Assembly: GCA_017542305.1 (NCBI GenBank)
Contig: JAFXXK010000009.1
Coordinates: 1-48,252 of the forward strand
From: a bacterium
GTDB taxonomy: Bacteria > Cyanobacteriota > Vampirovibrionia > Gastranaerophilales > Gastranaerophilaceae
Direction: 5' to 3'
DNA length: 48,252 bases
Position 1 is the stretch's first letter. Each line of letters begins with the position of its first letter. The position numbers and the translations under genes were made by a program. This document shows, one piece after another, positions 39,790 to 48,252 of this stretch. The notes below the pieces were generated by a model, which saw only the letters and a list, made by a program, of their open reading frames with translations, was not told the DNA's origin and made no database searches.

Positions 39790-42700
39790 ATGTGTGATGA
39801 TGCTTTAAAAACATGTATAAATAAAACAGATTCAAAAGCACAGCCCCATTTATCTCAGGGCACTAAGCCGACATTTATGCAAAGAGCATTAAAACTTGCA
39901 ACAATTCTGGCATTAGCTATAGGGACAACTTCAATATGTTCTGATGCCCCTGTCTATGCAGCTGCGAGTTCCATTAATATTCATGAAACCTGTGATGTTG
40001 AACTGCAAATATCAGCAGAACAAAGAAAATACCCCAATATCTTAAATAGTACAGAAAAAACACTTTCCCAAAATAGTAAAATTCAGAGTACTCGTGTAAA
40101 CAGTTTATCTGAATCCCCAAAAGCTGCAAATAATTTGAGAATAAGTTCGTCAACTTTTGCGGGTTCTGAAAATACCGTCGGACATAATGAAGGGTTGATG
40201 ACGCTTGAATTTTCTCCATTTGAGCGGGTTAGTTTGGTCGGCGCATCAAGAGAATATGTTGATTTGGAAGTTGGTAACGGTATTCCCAAGAACAATATCA
40301 GAGTCGTTAAAGCTCCAATATCCCAATTTAATTCCAAGTCAGGGTTATTGAACAAAGGTCAAATAACCGGTTTCGCAACTCCTGTTGACAGACAGGTAGT
40401 TGAGAATGGGCAGACAGTTGACCTTATAGAAGGTTCATTTGATAATCATACTGATTCCGATATTATCGGCGGGTTTATAAATAATGCCGGAACAATTAAT
40501 AAGGTTATAGCGGAAGCTGCTGGCAATACCATAAATCTTGCATCAGGTTATTCGGGTCTGATATATAATGCTGCAACCGGTGTAATAAATGGTATTACAG
40601 GTACTTATATAAATAACACAATTTATTCTGCTGCAGCCGGTACGGTACATGGTGCAGCAATATATAATGACGGTGGAACTGTTGCCATTACGGCTGCCGA
40701 TAATGATGTTACATTTACCAACAACAGTACGGTAAACGGTTCTGATGTTACATACAATGATATTTATAACATTGGTACAATTAACCTTAATGCCGCAACC
40801 GATAAGAAAATCACCTTTAACGGTGCTGTTAGCGGTACAAATGGTGTATTGGTTATCAATAATGATTCGACTGTTAAAGGCGGTGTTTATCAATTTAACG
40901 GTGATATTGACGGTCAGATAATGCGTATTTATAATGGTGCAACAATCAGACTCGGCAGTTATGAACAAGAAGACGGAAGTACAACGTATGGAGTTCTTAA
41001 GCTTGCAGGATTTGAACCGTCGGGTGAAACTGTTACACTTGATTTGAGAAACGATCACATTGATACCCATCACTTTGGTAATGTTTTGCAGGGTGCTTCG
41101 GTTAACCATCTGATTGATGTTGATTTGACTGCCAAGACAACAGACAGATTTACGGCAGATTCAACAACAGCAACAACTGGCAATATATTAGTCGGTGCAA
41201 TCAATTTGCTGACAGGCTCAGGCGATGACGAAATGATTATCAATTTTTCAAGAAATTCTTTCAGATTTGCGGTCAGTCTGACAGGCGATATAATGGATCA
41301 TATTACTAAAGCTGCCGGTGTTACATACGATGTTCATTCTGTTGATTATGATTTTCTCAGTGGTGATTTGATATTCAATGCTGCAGAGTTTATTCCAAAT
41401 GGCGGTACCATAGACCACGTTTATAAAACAAGCAAAACGTACCTGGATTTGCCCAAAGGCAGCCATGCTACATACAGCAGTTCGGATATAGTAACAGTAA
41501 GAGATGATGATCATCCGTATATTGTTGTTATCGGTAATGATGTTTATTTCTTTGCTCCGCATGAATCAACAGATGATTTAAATAATGCAATTATTGACCT
41601 TGCTTCGACAGGTGCATTGGCACTTAAAGAAGTTGTTTCGGAAGAAGACAACTATATATTTGAGAAGAACGGCAAATATTATACCTACAGTACGGCATTA
41701 TTGCCAAAATCTGTATGGGAAGAAGATACCTCGAATTCAAGTAATTATAACTACTATACTGTAGGCAATACGGGAAATACATATCACAATATTTCATTGC
41801 GTACGGACTTTCTGAACGCAATCGATACCACAATCTGGACAGAGTCTGATGCTGCTACTGCAGCTGAATACACCTGGGCTAACAATAATATCCCCCTTGC
41901 AAGTAATATAAAACCGGTAACCGACAGTTCAGGAAACCTTATCAGTGCAAGCGGCATGGTTCGTTTTAACCTTCCGAAAAACGGTACAACAACAGAAACA
42001 AAATATTACAAGTATGACTACACAGTTCCTAATGATTATACAAAAGCGTCCTCAAGAATTGAAACGTTAAGTGATAGTGTAACAAATAAATATTTTTACA
42101 ATATAAATAATACCGGCAATGGTGGTGCTGTCAAGAATACTTCAACTACCGGAGATTATAACATTAATGCTGATTTTATCAATAATATAGCGAGTAAAAA
42201 TAATGGTGGTGCTATATACAACGAATCATCAGGTAAATTAGGTTATATTTCAGGTACATTTATAAATAACAAAGCTACACAAAATGGTAGTGATGCGAAT
42301 ACCGGTAACGGAGGTGTTCTTTTTAATAATACCCATGGTGTAGTCAAAGCTATGGTAGGTGATTTTATCGGCAATTCCGCAGGGAGATCCGGTGGTGTTG
42401 TCAGAAACATCAGCGGCACTATTGAATTGTTTAATGGTAAATTTATAGGCAATAAGGCAGGTACCAATGGTGACGGTTGGGGTGGTGTAATTTCCAACAA
42501 AAACTCAGATTCAAGCATTGAAATTATATTAGGTGATTTTATTGCGAATAGTGCAACCAAGGGTGGCGGAGCTATCGATATGAACGGTAGTTTGGGTACT
42601 GTTATCGGTGACTTTATCGGAAATAGTGCAGGTAATGATGGTGGTGGTGCCATTCGTATAGATGGTGGTTTTATCGGTGCGGTCACCGGTGACTTTGTCG

Positions 42701-45700
42701 GGAACAGTTCAAACAAAGGCGGTGCAATCCATTTTCAGGGTACAAACTCAAAAATGGGTACGGTATATGGTGATTTTATAGGTAATAGAGCAACTGCAGG
42801 TGATGGTGGTGCTGTTAAACTCGAAACCGGAAGTTCTGTTATTGAAGGGCTTTACGGAAATTTCATAAACAATACGGCAAGTAGTCATGGCGGTGCAATT
42901 TATAATACAGGTAAAATAAACAGATTATCTGCAAACTTTATTGCTAACAGTGCTAATGCCGGCAGTAACCCAAGAGGTGGTGCAATTGATAATGAATCAG
43001 GTGCATTTATCGCTATGTATGCTGATACTTTCGGTGATATCAAGTTTAGTAATAATACTGCAGGTACAAGTTATAATGATGTTTACAATGCAGGTACAAT
43101 CGAACTTAATGCCGGCGATTATGTTGAAGACGAAGTTACAAAGCAACATACAATTACCTTTGGCGGTACAATTACCGGCAATAATAACGGTACCATAAAT
43201 ATTAATAAAGATTCTGAAGTTAATGGCGGCAGATATATCTTTAATAATTCGGTCAGCAGTAATACAATAAACCTTTATAACGGTGCAGATATAAAATTGG
43301 GTAGTGAACTTCAGACTGACGGAGTAACAACTACTTATGGTCGTTTTTCTTTACGCGGCTTTACTAACGATGTAAATGGCGGTGTAATTGACGCTCAAAA
43401 TGGTAATATTGACTCAAATTCTTTTAATACTGTTACTTTGGGCAGCAACTTAAATTTAAAAATTGATGCAGACTTAGCTATTGCCGACAAAACAAAGCGT
43501 GCTGATACCTTTTCGGCTAGTTCTATTACCAGCGGTGACACAAAATTTGTTGTAAATTCAATTTTGGTTAATGCTGATTCATCAACTCAATATACAAAAG
43601 CTCTTGTTACGAATAATACTTTGAAGTCACGTTTTGCTTTGAGTTCGGAAATTCTGGATGCAACAAAGGGTACAGGAGTTACAAATGAATACAAGGCCAA
43701 ATACAATGCCTCTGACGGATATTTGATATTTAAAAATGCATCTACAAATATTGTTGATCAGGTTCGTAACGAATACGGTTTCTATGATGATATAAGAACT
43801 TATAATTTAACGGCGAATGATGATGTTGCAGCCGATATCGCAAACTATGGCGACAGTTCATATTCCACTTCCTCTATCGGAGCCTTAAGCGGTACTTCAT
43901 TAACTATTGACGGAGGTGCTACTACAAAATACGGTATCAATGGCGGTGCGTTGGATGGGATTGTTGTTAATGATGGTAAGACTTTGACGGTTAAAAATGT
44001 TGGTTCTGCCGTTTATGAAAAAGATTCAAGTGATAATAATGTTTATACATTTGATGCTGAGGGAAAAGTTAATAATGTAACCATCAACAATTCAATTCAC
44101 GGATTCAATACTCTTACAACGGTATATAAAGAATCTGCAATACTCATTAATGAAGGGGCGAATGCTGTTATCGACAAAGCAGTATTCTATGACAATTATC
44201 TATATGACAGATCCGGAGCCGGTGTAAAGAACAAGGGCAGTATCACATCTATAAATGCTGATTTTATAGGCAATAATGGTGTAGCATCAACCGGAGCCGG
44301 TACTTTACGAGGCGGTGCATTGAGTAATTCAGGCACAATCGGTACCGTTACCGGGAACTTTATCAATAATGCTTATTCTAATGTTAGTTACGGAACAAGC
44401 GTAGGTGCCGCAATATTTAATAATACAGGTTCTATAACTTCAATTTCCGGTGATTTTGTTGCAAATAGAGTTCAAAACCACGGTGGTGCGATTTATAACT
44501 CCGCAGGCGGCAGTATAGGTTCAATATCAGGCAGATTTATTAAAAACTATGCGGGAAACGGATACGCCAAAGGCGGTGCAATTTTTAGTGCAGGTTCGTT
44601 AAACTCAATAGATGCTTATTTTGACTCAAATTATGCCAAGTCTTTAGGCGGGGCTTTATATATCGGAGCTGAGAGTGATGGCTCAAATATTACGGTAAAT
44701 TCAATTAACGGTGATTTTGTTGCTAACAGTTCTGAACGGGGTGGTGCTATATATAACTCTGCTGCTTCAGGTGCTACTGTTACAATAAATTCCGTAACCG
44801 GTAACTATATAAATAACAGTGTAACAAATAGCGGCGGTGCTATATATAATAATTCAAATTCAGCAGATGCTATTACAATGAATTTGGTTGCGAATACAAA
44901 TGATATGACTTTCTATAACAACCGTATTTTAGATTCAACTACGAGTGAACTTAAGTCATATAATGATATTTATAACAGCAAATCTTTGATTAATCTGAAT
45001 GCGAATACCGGTAAAACAATTCGTTTTGGCGGTAATGTAAGCGGAGCGAGCGGTAAGTTAGTTCTCAATAACGACTCAACAATAAAGGGCGGAACTTACT
45101 TGTTCGGCGGCAAGATTAGCGGTAATGAGCTTTATATGCATAATGATGCAACCGTCAAATTAGGCGCTGTCGAACAGGGACTTGACTGGTTATCTCTTAC
45201 TGATGAGCAGCGTAACGGTGCATTTGATTCGGATGTCATTAAAGCGGGAATTGATGCCGGAACAATTAATCCGTCAGACGTTAGTTATGGTTCGTTAAAT
45301 CTTACATCTTTAACAAATGATAATAATGGCGGAACAATTGATGCTCAGAACGGACATATTGATTCAAACTCGATTGGTACTGTTACTTTAGGAAGTGATT
45401 TGAGTTACAAAATAGATGTTTCTTTGGCTGATTTAGCCGCAGACTATATCTCGGCATCAACTCTTACTGAAACAGATAATAATATTGTTATAGACAATAT
45501 CAGAATTATTACTGACGGCATTGGCAGAGCAAGACTTACAAATAATCGTCTGATGGATAATGTTGTACTTTCGGATGCTCTGATAAATGCTGATTATATA
45601 ACATCCGATTCAGGAGCTCGTTACAAAATCGGAACTCAAAAAGTCACTACAGGAAGTATCGGTTTATATTTAACCGCAGGCTATTATCGTTTGGCTGATG

Positions 45701-48252
45701 CCGTGCGTTCAAATGCCTTAAGCAGAACTTATACAATCCCTGCTGATTATCTGGATACGAATAATCAGGAGCTTGTTGACCGTGACCTTGGAGTTATGGG
45801 CGGCACTTACGGTGAAACCTCCGATAATGCAAGTCTGATAATTGACGGCGGTTCAAATAAATACGGTATAAACGGTTATGATGCCGGAACTGCTACTCAC
45901 TATAGCGGTATAATTGTTCAGGATGGTCAAAATCTGACTGCTAAGAATTTAGGTTCAATGAGCGGTTCTTCTGTTGTAAATTCCGTAACGGGCTTTGAAA
46001 GTGAAAACGGCGGATTTATTAATAACAGCGGAACAACTACTATTACGAATTCCGTATTCAGCGGCAACAATGCAACGGCAAACGGTGGTGTAATTTATAA
46101 TAATGCCGGAGCAAATGTTATCTTAAACGGAACAAATACTTTTACCGGTAACACTGCAAACTCTGCGGCAAACGATATTTATAACCTTGGTACAATTGAA
46201 CTTTCAGCATCTTCAACCACAAATATCGGAAGCGGTATTTCCGGTTCAAATGGTTCTGTTGTTATGGGTTCCGGTTCTGTATTGAATGCAAACGGAATTA
46301 TCAGCGGCAATACAATTTCTATGGATAATTCAACCGTTAATGTCGGTTCGGGTAAATTGACGTTGACAGGCTTGACCAACACTGCAAACGGAGGGACTTT
46401 AAATACCCAAAATAACAGAGTTGATGTAAATGATTATTCAAATGCTCTTGGTGATATTAATTTACTTTCTGATTTAGGTTATACAATAGATGCAGATTTT
46501 GCGAATACCCGTGCTGATTATGTATCAGGAACTTTGAATGAATATAATGCAGGTAATATCCTTATTAATTCTATTAATATGATGTCTGAAGGCAGCGGCA
46601 GCGCAGATATCAAGATTGGTTCAAAAGATTTAATCGGTGCATTAATCCTGAATGTTGGGGACTATCTGACTTTCAATAACGGCACATATGATGTTCGTTA
46701 TGCTGTTGATACTAAAAATGTTACAACCGGTTCAGATGATGAAAAAGGTGTATACATAGCTACTTCATACTATCGCCTGTCGGATGCGGTTCATTCATCA
46801 TCCGAAAACAGAACTTATACTCTTAAACCTGATGCTGGAAAGACTTATGAAACAGTTTATATTAATTTGGGTAATATGGGTGGTTCGACTTCGTCAACCG
46901 CAGGTGCCGGTGCAAAACTTACTGTTGATGGCGGTGAAAACAAATATGGCATAAATGTTGACAGTAAATCAGGTATTATTATTCAGCAGGGTCAGACACT
47001 TGAACTGAATAATATCGGAACTTATACGGAAGTTAAAGATTCGAATAACAAACTTATTGATATTATCTTCTCGGATACCGATAATTCAATATTCGGAGCC
47101 AGCGGTAGTACTTATTTGTTAAATAATTACGGAACATTAAACCTGTCTGATGTCGTATTCGCAAATAATACATATTCGCCTCTCATTTACAATTATGCCG
47201 GTGGTACAATGTCATTAGACAATGTCGTTTTTGTTAATAACAACACATTCTCACCATTGATTCATAGTAGTGATAATGCAACATACTTGTACTCCGGTAC
47301 TATTAAGAACAACAGAGCATATAATATGCTCAATTCTTCCGGCGGATTAAGTGTCGGGGATAATTCGGTAATTATAGATAACTATGGTACAAATGGAATA
47401 TTAAACGCAAGAAGTATAAATTTGGGTTCGGGTGTTGTATATAAAAATAATACTTCGCTTAATGCTCCTCAAATATTAACTACCTCAAACAGTGGTATTA
47501 CTATCGGAGCAGGTTCAGTATTTGATTCTAACTACACTATAAACAGTGTATCCGGAGGTTTGATTAATTCGTCAGGACCTGTCAGTATAACCGATTCTAA
47601 CTTTACCAATAATGCTTCAGCCGGAACTGAAGGTCCGATTTATAATTATTCTGCTATGAATATCTTTGCGAAAGATGCCGATGTAGAATTCAGCGGTAAC
47701 AAAGCAAGTGCAGTATTTAGTTATGATTCTGGTACAGGTCATTACAGTTTGGTTAGCGGCACTGCCAACGATATCCATAATAGAGGTACTCTTTCTCTCA
47801 ATGCAGGTACTTATTTGGATTCGGGAAGTGAAATTCAGCAGCGAACAATTACTATCAGCGATGGTATCACCGGTAATAATGGTACTTTAAATATTAATAG
47901 TGACAGTACGGTTAATGGCGGTAAGGTCGTATTTGACGGCAATATCAGCGGTAATACTATTGAAGTTTATTCCGGAACTTTGGATAACAATGCAACTATT
48001 AACGGTAATGTTATAAACAGAACCGATGCAACGATTTATTCAAATGCAACCAATATATCAGGTACTATAGCGAATGCAGGTATCGTGAACCTTGAAGGCG
48101 GCATAATCCAAGGCAATATAACGAAAAACGGAACCAGCGGCGGTACAGTAAAGATAAACAATACAGTAACGTTGGGAACGGGAAAAGCAATAAGCGAAAA
48201 TGCAATAGAATTAGAGAGCGGTTCTACCTTAAAACTGCATGGAGGAACAATA
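39790..48252 (+). CDS. Giant Pmp-like beta-helix surface protein, 3' end beyond the window (≥2821 aa)
   Basis: The frame is open from ATG 39790 to the last base. An extended N-region of ~29 residues precedes a hydrophobic core (RALKLATILALAIG), with probable cleavage after VYA (about residue 57). The body carries about fifteen GGA[IVL] and many FxxN motifs (GDFIGNSA, GGAIYN, NFINN), the repeat signature of chlamydial polymorphic membrane proteins and related right-handed beta-helix autotransporters. A larger module (NDIYNxGTIxLNA ... NNDSTVKGGxYxFxG ... LGS) recurs five times. The protein is rich in Asn, Thr, Ser and Gly and poor in Cys. Whether a C-terminal beta-barrel exists cannot be seen. 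The only SD-like sequence (AAGGTGGAG) is ~17 nt upstream of the ATG, so the start is slightly uncertain. Confidence 0.85.
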   Translation, partial: MCDDALKTCINKTDSKAQPHLSQGTKPTFMQRALKLATILALAIGTTSICSDAPVYAAASSINIHETCDVELQISAEQRKYPNILNSTEKTLSQNSKIQSTRVNSLSESPKAANNLRISSSTFAGSENTVGHNEGLMTLEFSPFERVSLVGASREYVDLEVGNGIPKNNIRVVKAPISQFNSKSGLLNKGQITGFATPVDRQVVENGQTVDLIEGSFDNHTDSDIIGGFINNAGTINKVIAEAAGNTINLASGYSGLIYNAATGVINGITGTYINNTIYSAAAGTVHGAAIYNDGGTVAITAADNDVTFTNNSTVNGSDVTYNDIYNIGTINLNAATDKKITFNGAVSGTNGVLVINNDSTVKGGVYQFNGDIDGQIMRIYNGATIRLGSYEQEDGSTTYGVLKLAGFEPSGETVTLDLRNDHIDTHHFGNVLQGASVNHLIDVDLTAKTTDRFTADSTTATTGNILVGAINLLTGSGDDEMIINFSRNSFRFAVSLTGDIMDHITKAAGVTYDVHSVDYDFLSGDLIFNAAEFIPNGGTIDHVYKTSKTYLDLPKGSHATYSSSDIVTVRDDDHPYIVVIGNDVYFFAPHESTDDLNNAIIDLASTGALALKEVVSEEDNYIFEKNGKYYTYSTALLPKSVWEEDTSNSSNYNYYTVGNTGNTYHNISLRTDFLNAIDTTIWTESDAATAAEYTWANNNIPLASNIKPVTDSSGNLISASGMVRFNLPKNGTTTETKYYKYDYTVPNDYTKASSRIETLSDSVTNKYFYNINNTGNGGAVKNTSTTGDYNINADFINNIASKNNGGAIYNESSGKLGYISGTFINNKATQNGSDANTGNGGVLFNNTHGVVKAMVGDFIGNSAGRSGGVVRNISGTIELFNGKFIGNKAGTNGDGWGGVISNKNSDSSIEIILGDFIANSATKGGGAIDMNGSLGTVIGDFIGNSAGNDGGGAIRIDGGFIGAVTGDFVGNSSNKGGAIHFQGTNSKMGTVYGDFIGNRATAGDGGAVKLETGSSVIEGLYGNFINNTASSHGGAIYNTGKINRLSANFIANSANAGSNPRGGAIDNESGAFIAMYADTFGDIKFSNNTAGTSYNDVYNAGTIELNAGDYVEDEVTKQHTITFGGTITGNNNGTININKDSEVNGGRYIFNNSVSSNTINLYNGADIKLGSELQTDGVTTTYGRFSLRGFTNDVNGGVIDAQNGNIDSNSFNTVTLGSNLNLKIDADLAIADKTKRADTFSASSITSGDTKFVVNSILVNADSSTQYTKALVTNNTLKSRFALSSEILDATKGTGVTNEYKAKYNASDGYLIFKNASTNIVDQVRNEYGFYDDIRTYNLTANDDVAADIANYGDSSYSTSSIGALSGTSLTIDGGATTKYGINGGALDGIVVNDGKTLTVKNVGSAVYEKDSSDNNVYTFDAEGKVNNVTINNSIHGFNTLTTVYKESAILINEGANAVIDKAVFYDNYLYDRSGAGVKNKGSITSINADFIGNNGVASTGAGTLRGGALSNSGTIGTVTGNFINNAYSNVSYGTSVGAAIFNNTGSITSISGDFVANRVQNHGGAIYNSAGGSIGSISGRFIKNYAGNGYAKGGAIFSAGSLNSIDAYFDSNYAKSLGGALYIGAESDGSNITVNSINGDFVANSSERGGAIYNSAASGATVTINSVTGNYINNSVTNSGGAIYNNSNSADAITMNLVANTNDMTFYNNRILDSTTSELKSYNDIYNSKSLINLNANTGKTIRFGGNVSGASGKLVLNNDSTIKGGTYLFGGKISGNELYMHNDATVKLGAVEQGLDWLSLTDEQRNGAFDSDVIKAGIDAGTINPSDVSYGSLNLTSLTNDNNGGTIDAQNGHIDSNSIGTVTLGSDLSYKIDVSLADLAADYISASTLTETDNNIVIDNIRIITDGIGRARLTNNRLMDNVVLSDALINADYITSDSGARYKIGTQKVTTGSIGLYLTAGYYRLADAVRSNALSRTYTIPADYLDTNNQELVDRDLGVMGGTYGETSDNASLIIDGGSNKYGINGYDAGTATHYSGIIVQDGQNLTAKNLGSMSGSSVVNSVTGFESENGGFINNSGTTTITNSVFSGNNATANGGVIYNNAGANVILNGTNTFTGNTANSAANDIYNLGTIELSASSTTNIGSGISGSNGSVVMGSGSVLNANGIISGNTISMDNSTVNVGSGKLTLTGLTNTANGGTLNTQNNRVDVNDYSNALGDINLLSDLGYTIDADFANTRADYVSGTLNEYNAGNILINSINMMSEGSGSADIKIGSKDLIGALILNVGDYLTFNNGTYDVRYAVDTKNVTTGSDDEKGVYIATSYYRLSDAVHSSSENRTYTLKPDAGKTYETVYINLGNMGGSTSSTAGAGAKLTVDGGENKYGINVDSKSGIIIQQGQTLELNNIGTYTEVKDSNNKLIDIIFSDTDNSIFGASGSTYLLNNYGTLNLSDVVFANNTYSPLIYNYAGGTMSLDNVVFVNNNTFSPLIHSSDNATYLYSGTIKNNRAYNMLNSSGGLSVGDNSVIIDNYGTNGILNARSINLGSGVVYKNNTSLNAPQILTTSNSGITIGAGSVFDSNYTINSVSGGLINSSGPVSITDSNFTNNASAGTEGPIYNYSAMNIFAKDADVEFSGNKASAVFSYDSGTGHYSLVSGTANDIHNRGTLSLNAGTYLDSGSEIQQRTITISDGITGNNGTLNINSDSTVNGGKVVFDGNISGNTIEVYSGTLDNNATINGNVINRTDATIYSNATNISGTIANAGIVNLEGGIIQGNITKNGTSGGTVKINNTVTLGTGKAISENAIELESGSTLKLHGGTI

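Noticed and set aside
42243-42716. 157-codon minus-strand open frame rich in Pro and Leu
   Set aside because: It is antisense to the GGAI/FxxN repeats of the giant gene; its Pro/Ile pattern is the complement of Gly/Asn codons.

Overview
The window is AT-rich, gene-dense bacterial chromosome. It most resembles a gut Gastranaerophilales/Melainabacteria genome (non-photosynthetic relatives of Cyanobacteria). That placement is inferred from gene content: a Tic20-like membrane protein, CsaB, class III cyclase with CHASE2, tRNAs without encoded CCA, very large secreted repeat proteins, and several lineage-type proteins with a short N-terminal tag ending in a conserved Phe. There is no photosynthesis gene, rRNA, CRISPR array, transposase or phage gene.

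Layout. 1-965: tRNA-Ser(UGA) on the minus strand with promoter and terminator, beside an unexplained nested hairpin. 966-3105: a membrane protein, then a divergent folate (fau) / cobalamin (cobO) pair with overlapping promoters. 3274-13422: two secreted RTX proteins (824 and 1612 aa) flanking a tight operon of a secreted protein, lspA, an RluD-type pseudouridine synthase and a LapA-like protein. 13523-16177: a fully overlapping operon of a TagA-type glycosyltransferase, transketolase N-half, YhcH-type protein and Gph phosphatase, followed by a TrmB-type regulator. 17133-19367: a minus-strand pair, one protein with an HEXXH motif and one polytopic membrane protein. 19475-23425: tpiA, a small unknown, a protein with fifteen exact 20-residue repeats, and a lipoprotein-like protein.

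23559-31216 is mainly minus-strand: a sigma-70 factor behind a palindromic promoter array, an SNF2 helicase, gpmI, and a CHASE2 adenylate cyclase. Divergent from the cyclase is eda-kdgK-csaB (31248-33825), which overlaps tail-to-tail with an EF-hand-like protein carrying a PSSPTQ repeat tail. 35022-38905: tRNA-Leu(UAA), rsfS, a TPR protein, a Tic20-like protein, rpmE, a lone OppD-type ATPase and a small unknown.

38906-39502 is the most unusual non-coding stretch. Two 102-bp units, each copying the 5' end of tRNA-Leu(UAG) but interrupted by a covarying hairpin and closed by a terminator-like GNRA hairpin, stand directly before the real tRNA. An 18-bp copy of the tRNA 3' end lies 173 bp downstream. 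From 39790 to the window edge runs one open frame of at least 2821 codons, a Pmp-like beta-helix surface protein with five iterations of a larger module.

Shared themes: cell-surface construction (RTX, Pmp-like, CsaB, TagA, LspA) and sugar metabolism (tpiA, gpmI, transketolase, eda/kdgK, TrmB). Many genes have recognisable sigma-70 promoters with 17-18 bp spacing. A subset have the -10 box 5-7 nt before the ATG with no Shine-Dalgarno, suggesting leaderless mRNAs.
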